Shown: positions 20,450-28,799 of the stretch, in pieces
Position numbering within the stretch: position 1 is the stretch's first letter
Layout: every line of letters starts with the position of its first letter
From: Rebecca billardiae RCC1528
Taxonomy: Eukaryota > Haptophyta
Length of the DNA stretch: 64,000 nucleotides
Assembly (NCBI GenBank): GCA_965240325.2
Contig: OZ251224.1
Location: forward strand, 4,278,001 to 4,342,000
Direction: 5' to 3'
Notes under the pieces: model-generated
What the model saw: the letters and a program-made list of their open reading frames with translations, nothing else
Told to the model about the DNA's origin: nothing
Database searches by the model: none
Program-made: the position numbers and the translations under genes

Positions 20450-21180
20450 TCACATTCGCTCGTGGCCGTGGGTGACGGACAGTCCGAGGGCGAGGACCAG
20501 TAGTGACACCTGAAGATCTCCCACTGCCGCACTGGGACTGGCGTGTACACGTTTGTGCGCATCAGCGAGGCCCACAGCACCCACTAGGAATGTGCAGCAC
20601 GCGGGGCGGGGCGGGTAGCCCGTTGCTCCGCGCGAGCACGTGTACGCGCTGTATGTGCCGCATCTCAACCGCGATGGCGTAATCGAGCGCCTCGCCGCCG
20701 ACGAAGCCGCCAGAGTAGATCATGTGCATGTCCTCCTGGCACCGCCAGCCGAGAGCAGTCGTCGCGAGGACGCTTGCCGATGTCCGCTCCGGGCATGATG
20801 GACTCGGCGCAGGTCGCGTTGACATCGTACACTGCCGCCACGCTGAGCACTAGCGCGTTGACGTTCACGCGGTCGTCGCTCTTCGCCTCTTCGACAGGTC
20901 TGGCGCCCGCGTGTTCGGGCGGCACGAGGAGCTGTTGGTTGTGCGCGCGCGCGCGCACAGCGACAGCGTGTGCCACTCGCGATCGAGAGTGGGCACGAGC
21001 TGCTCACGCAGGCACACGAATCGCAGCGCATCCGTCACCGGCGTGACGACTTCCGCCTCGTCCCGCAGCGCCTGCGCCATGGGCGAGGATGGCGCGGCGA
21101 TGTTGCATGCTCGACGTTTCATCTCTCTGCGGATGGCATCACTGGCTTGTCTGTGTCGCGCTGCGGCGAGGGTCGCCAAC
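20450..21180 (-). pseudogene. Decayed protein-coding remnant, three frames
   Basis: On the minus strand, stretches that read like ordinary protein follow one another in different frames: ALRDEAEVVTPVTDALRFV with LVPTLDREWHTLSL (to about 20960), then DDRVNVNALVLSVAAVYDVN and CAESIMPGADIG (to about 20770), then GWRCQEDMHMIYSGGFVGGE with ALDYAIAVEMRHIQRVHVLA (to about 20620), then NVYTPVPVRQWEIFRCHYW (to about 20505). No GT-AG pair I could find joins them cleanly, so frameshifts are the simpler explanation. The mix of aromatic, Asp and Gly motifs is glycosyltransferase-like, but I cannot name a family. The remnant lies between two direct repeats. Confidence 0.4.
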
Positions 21181-21804
21181 TCGCGATGACGCGGTTGCTG
21201 CCACGGCGACAGACCCGGGAGGTGCGTCCGCTGCGCGTCGTACGCCGTTGGCGCTGCGCTTACGTCGCATTGGTCACCGTCGACGCCATGCAGGTCGGAC
21301 GTGGGCTTCGGCTGACGGGCTGAGGGACCGCGAGCGAAAGTCCGGTGCGCGGATTCGGGACTCCGGCGATCGAGTTCAGTCGTTCAGAAATCAGAAGGCC
21401 GCGCCAAATCTTGCGTCGCGTGCGTGGATCGCGCGAGGTGGTTGTCGTGCGCAGCGCTTGCTTCTATGGCCCGTGCGAGCGCTCGACGTGCAAGTCGGGC
21501 GAGGACCGCCCCAGGTCGCACGCTCTTGTCGATGCGCCGAGCGTACCTCCAAACGCGTCGACTTTGGCCCCCGTTCGACCTGCACGCGAGACGACGAGGG
21601 CAGCAATCGCGAATCGGGCGAAACCCCCTCGGGAGTCCTCGCGCGATGTCCGCGCCGGCGTTGGATCTGGCGCGCGCCGCCCACGCGCTCCGCGCCATCG
21701 GGCACTTGTTTTCGGCCGAGCGTCCCCAGTGGGAGCTGCTCGGGGCGGACCTACGGCCCGCCATAAACTGTACGCAAGTTAAAACAAATTATAAACAAAC
21801 CCCC

Positions 21805-21874
21805 ACTTTCCAGGTCTCTCTTCGGAGAGCGTGCGATGAAGGATGGCGCGGCAACCTGCCACCGTGAGCCTTAC
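21805..21874. repeat. Direct repeat copy B
   Basis: Second copy of the repeat at 19861-19978, same orientation, without the internal duplication. Both are followed by A+T-rich GTTAAAAC-like sequence; related stretches also occur at 20355-20375 and 21771-21795. Confidence 0.85.
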
Positions 21875-22126
21875 GCACGTTAAAACAAATGAACTGTAAA
21901 TCACTCTCCGCTCACCAGCCGGAGCCGCCCGGAGCGGCAGCGTCACGGCGGGACTGCACGCAGCCGCGGGTGTGCGTGTCCACCCAATGCAAGGCCTCGC
22001 CGAAGTACCCGACCGGTGGCACCGACAGAAACACCCTTGTCTGCTCACCTCAGCGCGTGCCTGATGGCGCGGCCAGGCTAGGCCAGACCGCGCTTTGAGT
22101 CGGGCACGCCGCACGAGAGTGCCGTC

Positions 22127-22816
22127 TCACGCGTTGGCGGTGCTGGAAGTCATGTGCGTGGCCCCCGTGTTCGTCGCGAGCACGCCGGAGTATCGCCAGT
22201 TGCCATCCGCGGTGAGCCCTGGGAAGCACCGCAGCGACACCAGCACGAGGAACAGGCCGGCCACCTGCGTGCAGCACATGAGCGCGTACAGGACCAGGCC
22301 CTTGAAGATGGCGACCAGCCCGAGCGCGATCGTCACCGTGCCGAGCGCGTACACGATGCGGCCGGCGTCGCCGTGCCACTTCGCGTGGGAGAAGCCGCGC
22401 CGCACGGCCTCGGAGTACTTTGACAACCCAACCAGGCACTGCCCAAGGGTAGCCAAGAGCGTGACCGTGCCAAACCACGCGTGCACCGTGTGCGGCAGGA
22501 TGCTCTTACCGATGCGGCGCTTGTTGACCACGATGGCCAGGAGGCCGGCCGCGGCCAGCGCGGCGGCCATCATTTGGAATCGGCGGTGCTTCTCACGGTT
22601 CTCCTTCTTCTGGTCGAGCGGGGCCACGTACGACAGGATGCCCGCGCCCATGCAGCCCGTGTACGCGAGTGCCATCAGCACCGGGTGTGCAGAGAAGAGC
22701 ACAAAGCCCTTGCCGCCAAACGACGCTGGCATGAGCGTGCATACGCACACCGCAAGCGCAGCGAACGCCCCGCCGGTCGTCACTACGTGGGCGTAGCGCT
22801 TGCCGGCGAGCTCCAT
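22127..22816 (-). CDS. Cytochrome b561-family membrane electron carrier
   Basis: Single exon, 229 aa, ATG at 22816 (an upstream in-frame ATG near 22943 would reach the neighbouring promoter and is less likely). There are five to six hydrophobic helices. Candidate haem-b histidines sit in FSAHPVLM, EKHRRFQ, HTVHAWFG and KWHGDAG, matching the four-histidine pattern of b561 proteins, and the size fits the CYB561D2 subgroup. These proteins pass electrons across membranes from ascorbate to monodehydroascorbate or ferric iron. Membrane location cannot be read from the sequence. It is head to head with the glyoxalase II gene, with 208 bp between start codons. Confidence 0.85.
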   Translation of the reverse strand: MELAGKRYAHVVTTGGAFAALAVCVCTLMPASFGGKGFVLFSAHPVLMALAYTGCMGAGILSYVAPLDQKKENREKHRRFQMMAAALAAAGLLAIVVNKRRIGKSILPHTVHAWFGTVTLLATLGQCLVGLSKYSEAVRRGFSHAKWHGDAGRIVYALGTVTIALGLVAIFKGLVLYALMCCTQVAGLFLVLVSLRCFPGLTADGNWRYSGVLATNTGATHMTSSTANA

Positions 22817-23024
22817 TCGCCTGTTGCGAGAAATGGTGGCGGGGCGGCGAGGGCCGAGTGCCGACGATGGCGGCGGCGCGCCAGGGGAGGAGGCTTCCAC
22901 AACTCGCCAGGCGGCCCCGCCGCCGGACGCAAGCTCATGAGTCATGATATTCGTCCCAAACCGTGACGCACTCCGATCCTGGCGTCGCGAAGGCGCGAGG
23001 CATCGCCGCTCTCGACGCGCGCGC
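22817..23024. promoter_or_regulatory. Probable bidirectional promoter, b561 and glyoxalase II
   Basis: A 208-bp interval between divergent start codons. It is G+C-rich with no clear TATA box. Inferred from geometry. Confidence 0.4.
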
Positions 23025-23876
23025 ATGAGAGCGCTGTCGGCACCGGCTCGCGCCATCTTCCTGCACATGAGCGCGGCAGTTGGCGCCGCGGCGAGCACCA
23101 CGGCGCGTTCGGGCGTCTCCATCAGGCAGTTCCCCTGCCGCTCGGACAACTATGGCTTCCTGTTGCGCGATGAAGCGAGCGGACTCACCGCCGCCATCGA
23201 CACGCCTGACGCCGGCGCCGTCGTCAAGGTGTGCGAAGCGGCGGGATGGACGCTGACGCACGTGCTGAACACGCACCATCACGCAGACCACACCGGCGGC
23301 AACAACGAGCTCAAGAGCCGCTACGGCTGCGAGATCATCGGGTGCGACGCCGACCGGCGCAGGATTCCAGGCATCGATCGCGGCGTCTCCGCGGGCGACG
23401 AGTTCAAGCTCGGCTCCACGTCCGTGCACGTGCTCGACGTGTCGGGGCACACGATCGGGCACATCGCGTACCACCTGCCCGAGGAGCGCATCGTGTTCGT
23501 CGGCGACTCCCTGTTCGCGCTCGGCTGCGGGCGGCTCTTCGAGGGCACGCCCGAGATGGCGTGGGCGTCGCTGCAGCGGCTCGCGGCGCTGCCGGCGGAG
23601 ACGGCCGTGTTCTGCGCGCACGAGTACACGCAGGCGAACGCCAAGTTTGCGCTCTCCGTCGACCCGAGCAACGCCTCTCTGAAGCAGCGCGCCGCGGAGA
23701 TCGACGCGGCGCGGCGTGATGGGAAGCCCACCGTGCCGACCACCATCCGCGCCGAGCTCGAGACCAACCCGTTCCTGCGCGCGCAGAGCGCGGCGATCCG
23801 CGAGCTCCTCGGCATGCGCGAGTCGAGCGACGTGGACGTCTTCGCGGAGATTCGCAGGCGCAAGGACGCTTTTTGA
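23025..23876 (+). CDS. Hydroxyacylglutathione hydrolase (glyoxalase II)
   Basis: Single exon, 283 aa from ATG 23025 (alternative ATG at 23067). Metallo-beta-lactamase fold with the metal motif THHHADHTGG (H84-x-H86-x-D88-H89), further ligands in VSGHTIGH and FVGDSLFALGCGRLFEG, and the glyoxalase-II C-terminal helical part with FCAHEYTQANAKFA and a late ETNPFLR motif. It hydrolyses S-lactoylglutathione to lactate and glutathione, the second step of methylglyoxal detoxification. The N-terminal 40 residues (Ala/Ser/Arg) could be an organelle-targeting leader. Length fits the family (about 255) plus that leader. High confidence for the enzyme; location is inference. Confidence 0.95.
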   Translation: MRALSAPARAIFLHMSAAVGAAASTTARSGVSIRQFPCRSDNYGFLLRDEASGLTAAIDTPDAGAVVKVCEAAGWTLTHVLNTHHHADHTGGNNELKSRYGCEIIGCDADRRRIPGIDRGVSAGDEFKLGSTSVHVLDVSGHTIGHIAYHLPEERIVFVGDSLFALGCGRLFEGTPEMAWASLQRLAALPAETAVFCAHEYTQANAKFALSVDPSNASLKQRAAEIDAARRDGKPTVPTTIRAELETNPFLRAQSAAIRELLGMRESSDVDVFAEIRRRKDAF

Positions 23877-24634
23877 TGACGAGGATGAACCGCGATCGTC
23901 GTGCCTGCAGTGCCCGCTGCTGACGGCGGGCCACACTCAGCCGGTGATGATGGGGTGCGGCGTTATTAAAAACCGCATCGGCATCGCCATCATGGGCATC
24001 GGCACGGCGCAAAGCCGCGCTGCACCGATGCCAGTTATTGCCACTCTAGCTCCGACTGCGCGCAAGACTGCTGATGATGGCGGCGTAGTATATTTTGCTT
24101 GGCGGGGCGATTATTGGCCCGCGCGTGCTGATGACGAGATCGAGTCGTAGTCATGACTCATGCGCGATATTCATATATGCAGCCAGTCGACGTCGTCGCC
24201 CTGGACGTCTCGCGTCCGGGCAGTGCCAACGGTCCCAACGGTGGGCGAGTGGCCCGGTGCAGTGCGGCGCCGGTGACTCCGACTTGGGTCTCGACGGGCG
24301 GCTGCGCACCCTGGCAGCAGCCGCGTGAGCTGAGTCGCTGGCCCCCGTGGCCGCCGTCGTCCGGCCGCGCTGCGAGAGGAGGCAGGCTCCTCAGAGTCGC
24401 GTCCGCGCCACCGGGCTCCGGGCCTGGCACCTGCTCGGAGTCGGCCTGGTGACGAGCCGGACGGCGAGAACCGCGGCTCAGCAAGACAGGCCGCCTCAGA
24501 CAGCCGCATCGAGCTGCACGTGCCCAGGCACTCGTCCGCGCGAGGCGGCAGGTGCGTGACACCGTGACGCGCATCTACGCGCGCCGGCAGGCGCAGCGCA
24601 GGCCCCCGCATGCGCTGGGCTGGCGTGTCCCGCC
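23877..24634. other. Intergenic spacer between two convergent genes
   Basis: Glyoxalase II (+) and the DUF1415 gene (-) converge here. There are no coding features beyond G+C-rich shadow frames and no obvious terminator structure. Confidence 0.5.
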
Positions 24635-25995
24635 TCATCCCTCGCGCCCGGCGTGCTGCTCAAAGTTGGTGCGGTCGTACACGGGCGCCCAGTCGCGGTC
24701 GTCGAGCATGCGCTTGAGCTCGTTGGTGCCGACGGAGGCCATGTTCCGCTCGTTGACCGCGTACACCGAGCCCGTCGGGATCCCCTTTTGCGCGGCGCGC
24801 ACCTGCGGCGTGCGCAGCAGATTGATCATGGGGAACGGGCTGCGGCGCGCGAAGTTGGCGGCCTCGTCGTCGCCGCCCGCGCGCGCCTTGCCGTCGCGGA
24901 ACGTGTACTCGGGGTGGAAGAAGACCAGCTGGATCTCGCTCTCCACGCCCAGCAGCGAGAGCGCCTCGTTGAGCGTGTCCGCGAGCGCGTCAAACCCGCC
25001 GGCCGAGTGCAGGCAGAACTCGGGCGTGAGCAGCAGGACGGTGGAGAGCGTGCGCTCGTCGGTCTGCCCGGGGGGCGGCGGCGCGGCGCGGCGGCGGCGC
25101 GCTGAGAGGCGCGCGCGGCGCGTGCGCGCGAGCCGCGCGCGCGAGCCGCGCGCGCGAGCCGCGCGGCCGCGCGCACGTCGAGCAGCCGCTCGACCTGCGC
25201 CCAGAACTCCAGGTAGATGGCATCGGCGGTGGCCTCGCGCGTGATTGGGTACTCGACGCCGCCAGGGGGCAGGCCGGCGCGGTCGGCGGTGGAGGAGAAG
25301 GGGCAGACGCCCATGTGGCAGATCACCGCCTCGACCCACTTGCGCGTCTCCTTGAGCACCTCCTCGTCGCTCGCCGGCCCCGCCTCGCCCTCCTCCACGC
25401 CCAGCTCGGCGCCAAAGTCGTCGGGGAAGTCGTCCCAGAACGCGTCGTCGTCCGCGTTGAAGCCGTACCCGTCGCCCGACGGCTTGCGGAGGAGGAGGAT
25501 GGGGCACGGCGCGGGGGGCTCGCCCTCGGGCTCGTTGGCCGGGTGGCGCGTCGCGACGAACACGTCCTGCCCGAGCGTCTCGCACACCTCCGAGCACGTG
25601 TTGATGTGGTGCACGAGCTTGGCGAACAGCGCCTTGTCCGCGCTCAGCGCGGGGAAGGCGAGCGCGCGCTCGTCGAAGGGGCTGTCCGAGGTGGTGCACA
25701 CCTGGGCCCAGAAGTCGGCGAGCGCGCCGATCATGTCGACCGCCGCGCTCATCTGCAGGGGCGTCGAGTCGCGCCCTGTCGCCTGCAGCCACAGGTCGAG
25801 CGCCTCTGCTGTCGCCGGCGCGCCATCATCCATCCGCACACACGCCGCCGAGGCGCGCTTTACCGACCTCGCCGCCGGCATGGCAGCGCGCCCATGCGGG
25901 CCTCGCGCGAGCGTGCGCAGTGCCGAGCCACGCACGCCCGACGCTGGGCTCACCGCCGCGAGCAGCGCCACCGCCGTCCACGTTGCCGTCGTCAT
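24635..25995 (-). CDS. DUF1415 family protein with N-terminal targeting leader
   Basis: Two exons: 25995-25177 and 25063-24635 (415 aa); the intron is 25176-25064 (GTGCG to GGGCAG), phase 0. An N-terminal hydrophobic segment (WTAVALLAAVSPASGV) followed by an Arg/Ala-rich stretch fits signal peptide plus transit peptide, as in secondary plastids. A unique acidic region follows (residues 60-190). The DUF1415 domain begins at ETRKWVEAVICHMGVCPFSS and continues through the intron to TPEFCLHSAGGFDALADTLN, LLGVESEIQLVFFHPEYTF and RRSPFPMINLLR, ending with VNERN. DUF1415 is a mostly bacterial family of unknown function with a conserved CPF motif. The domain alone is about 180 aa, so the first 200 residues are an addition. 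I infer a plastid protein of bacterial origin. Confidence 0.85.
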
Positions 25996-26244
25996 GGCTC
26001 CTTCTCGCCGGCCGAAATCGCCTTGAGCCCGGCCCACGCGGCAGCGCGTCGGCCGGCGGCGGAGCCTGCCCGCCGCGCGGGCGGCCGGAACCACTGCGTT
26101 TGGGGCCGGACCTGCTCATGCAACCGTCCGCAAAGGGCGCTGGGCGGTACGAGGTCTAAAGTCTGGCACTCAGTCTCAGCCGCAAGGGCCGTGACTCCGA
26201 CGGCGCCATCGTCTGTGCTCCAGTCAGCCGATGGACGAAGAATG

Positions 26245-26775
26245 CTACACCCGGCCGCGACCCCGCCCGCGGCCACGGCCGCTGCCGGGGCTGGCACCGC
26301 GGCCGCGGCCATACCCATGGCCGCCGCGCCCACGCGCAGCATGCCGCCCCGCATGCCCGCGCCCTCCACCTCTGTCCGCACCCCGCCCAGCTCCTGCCAC
26401 CTGTGCGCTGGGCGAGCCCGCAGCACCCTCGGCCTGCAACGAGTTGGCGATGTGCATCTCTATCGTCTTGAACGGGTCCGCCTGGAAGGCTGGGTGCGCC
26501 ATCACCGCGGCAAAGCGCTGCGTCTCTGCCTGGATCACCTTGTCGCGCGCTCGCGCACTCAGCGGGCCCTTGCTTCCGCCGCCAGCGGGGGCGCGCTTGG
26601 CACCGACGTCCTGGAGCGAATCGGCGAGTGTGCCTACGCTGCCCAGCGCGCCCGCACCGACCTCCTTCTTCCGCTTCGTCTTTGCTGCTTTCTTCACACC
26701 ATCGGCTCCTCGTGGTGCGCTCGCCGCCGCCTCTGCGTGCGGCAGGCGTGGGCGTGGGGGGGGGAAAGGGGCCAT
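26245..26775 (-). CDS. SLX9-like ribosome biogenesis protein
   Basis: One open frame, 176 aa, ATG at 26775. After a low-complexity start comes a basic segment (KKAAKTKRKKE), then SVGTLADSLQDVG, a basic linker, and RFAAVMAHPAFQADPFKTIE with MHIANSL. The arrangement of a basic patch, a short L-x-x-L region and a final RF-x-x-V-x-x-HPAFQxDP-x-x-x-I-x-x-H motif is that of SLX9 / FAM207A, a nucleolar factor for 18S rRNA maturation and 40S export. The last 60 residues are Gly/Arg/His-rich and resemble an RGG tail; they could instead be read-through into an intron. Length is a little short against 200-230 for known SLX9. It is head to head with the PPPDE gene (483 bp). Confidence 0.6.
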   Translation of the reverse strand: MAPFPPPRPRLPHAEAAASAPRGADGVKKAAKTKRKKEVGAGALGSVGTLADSLQDVGAKRAPAGGGSKGPLSARARDKVIQAETQRFAAVMAHPAFQADPFKTIEMHIANSLQAEGAAGSPSAQVAGAGRGADRGGGRGHAGRHAARGRGGHGYGRGRGASPGSGRGRGRGRGRV

Positions 26776-27258
26776 GGTGAGGGGCGACTGCGATGGCACG
26801 CGAGCATATGCGGTGTACGCGCACGCGCGTGCCCACGCGCGCGGCCTCGCGACGGCGCCGCACTCTGCAGGAGGGCTTTTCGCTTCTCTGTGGATGTCTT
26901 GCCTGGCTTCACCATCACGCCGCCGCCGCCATCGATCTCGCGATCACGTGGAACTGTGGAATGCCGAGGCGGCACCACGTGCTTTTACTGCTTTCCCAAG
27001 CTTTCCCAAGGGCCTTGGTGGATCTCCAGATCTCGCGCGCAGATCTCACATCAAGATTTCGCCGGATCTCAAATCCCGAGCGGCCGCCGGCCGGTGGTCT
27101 AAAAAAAGCGCCGCCATGCGCGCCGGAGCGCAAGAAAACGCTCGCTCGCTCGTCAGTCGTCATCCAACGCCCGGCTTCACGGGCGTCCCCCAGTCGCCGG
27201 TGAGGGGCGCGACTCGGACGGCGACGCGCGCATCGCCTCTCGCATCCGCCCGCACGGC

Positions 27259-28566
27259 ATGGGGCCGCCGCAGCCTCAGGCGTTGGGCGCGCCGGTCGGC
27301 GCGCTCATGATCGCGCTCGAGGCGCTGCGCCAGTGGTTCGAGGGCCTGCGCGTCACCCGGCCGGCGCGCGAGGCCCGGCGCCGGGCGTTTGTCGAGCGCG
27401 TGGGCAAGGCGGTCGAGACGTTCGCGACGACGATCGTCAACTTCGGCCGGCCGCAGCAGCGGCGCCCGCGCCCGCCGCGCGACATGAACTCGGCCGCGGT
27501 CGAGCGCCCGCGCCGCTGGCGCGTGCGCGTGCACGTGTACCAACTAGTAGGCGACCGCACGCAGCGGCTGTGCAAGAGCGTCGGCGTGGGCGGCGTGTAC
27601 CACACGGGCGTGGAGGTGGGCGGCGTCGAGTACGGGTACGGCTGCCACGACGAGTCGTGCACCGGCGTGTGGAAGCAGCTGCCGAAGCAGCTGCCCCGCG
27701 ACTTTGCGCGCGGGCAGGCGGTGCACACGTCTGTGATCGAGATGGGCGAGGCTGTGCTCACGCAGCGGGAGCTGCAGAACGTGCTGCTGCAGCTGATGGC
27801 CGAGTTCCCGGGGAACGAGTACTCGATCCTGCACCGCAACTGCAACCACTTCACCGTCGAGCTGTGCCAGCGCCTCGTGCACCGCGCGCCGCCGGAGTGG
27901 ATCAACTCGGCCGCGCACAAGGGCGCGGCCGTGCAGCGCGCAGTCGGCGCAGCGTCCTCCACCGTCGCGAGCGTCGCCAACGCCGCCGCGCTGAACAGCC
28001 GGCTGCTGCGCGCGCCGACGAGGCTGCCCGCGCTCTCGAAGCGGATCGTGGCGGTGCAGGGCGTGCGCGCCCGCGCCAGCAGCGCGCGTGCCGTCCGCCG
28101 CGTCTTCGCGCGCGAGCGTGCCGACCTCGCCGGGCCAGAGGCCGGGCCCGAGGGCGGCGCGGCGCGCGACGCGGCCGACGGCTCCGCGAGCGCGCCGCGC
28201 CATCGGCGGATTCGCTCGGTGGGTGGGCTGCGAGAGCGCGTGCGCGCGCTGCGCCGGCCGAGCAGCGAGGTGGGCGTCGTCGCTCGCGGCACGGGCTCGA
28301 GCGCCACCGCGCCACGTGGCGGTGCCGGCGCTCCGCCACGGCCGGCTCGTGCGGCGTCTGCGTCGGCAGCCACCGCACCGCCGGCGGTGGCGGCGCGAGG
28401 CGACGCCGACGACGGCGAGTGCGACGCCAAGCAGCTCGCGCTGGCGCGCGCGCGCTCGGCTCCGCAGCCGCCTTGGACCGACGGCGACACGCGGCCCGAG
28501 ACGGCCGAGATCGTGGCGGAGCGATACCGGCACGTCCATCACGACGAGGTGCTGCTGGACGCCTAG
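27259..28566 (+). CDS. PPPDE (DUF862) deSUMOylating-isopeptidase-like protease
   Basis: Single exon, 435 aa. The PPPDE fold spans about residues 88-210: VRVHVYQL, then GGVYHTGVEVGGVEYGYG with catalytic His115, and ILHRNCNHFTVELCQRL with catalytic Cys195. These form the Cys-His dyad of the DeSI group, which removes SUMO or ubiquitin from target proteins. Residues 1-85 and the C-terminal 200 residues are Arg/Ala-rich and unrelated to known DeSI proteins; the second part has repeated basic patches and may be disordered. Eukaryotic DeSI proteins are usually 150-270 aa, so this is a longer version. The stop at 28564-28566 lies about 230 bp before the ABCG start. Confidence 0.85.
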   Translation: MGPPQPQALGAPVGALMIALEALRQWFEGLRVTRPAREARRRAFVERVGKAVETFATTIVNFGRPQQRRPRPPRDMNSAAVERPRRWRVRVHVYQLVGDRTQRLCKSVGVGGVYHTGVEVGGVEYGYGCHDESCTGVWKQLPKQLPRDFARGQAVHTSVIEMGEAVLTQRELQNVLLQLMAEFPGNEYSILHRNCNHFTVELCQRLVHRAPPEWINSAAHKGAAVQRAVGAASSTVASVANAAALNSRLLRAPTRLPALSKRIVAVQGVRARASSARAVRRVFARERADLAGPEAGPEGGAARDAADGSASAPRHRRIRSVGGLRERVRALRRPSSEVGVVARGTGSSATAPRGGAGAPPRPARAASASAATAPPAVAARGDADDGECDAKQLALARARSAPQPPWTDGDTRPETAEIVAERYRHVHHDEVLLDA

Positions 28567-28799
28567 CGCGGCGCAGCGGCTAGTCGCGCCGCTCTCGGCT
28601 CTGTCCAGCGACCAGCCCATCGCCGGGGCCAAAATGAGCATGCATGCATATTATATGGCAAAGTCGGCTGTAGCAAATACAATCGTGCGGAATGGCGGGA
28701 AAGTATGGCGGCGTGGATCCGAGCACGGACGGGTGCGCGCGCACGGTCGCTCGGCAGCCAAGCGGCAAGCGTCCAGCGTTGGAAGTAGGCGCCGTGACG

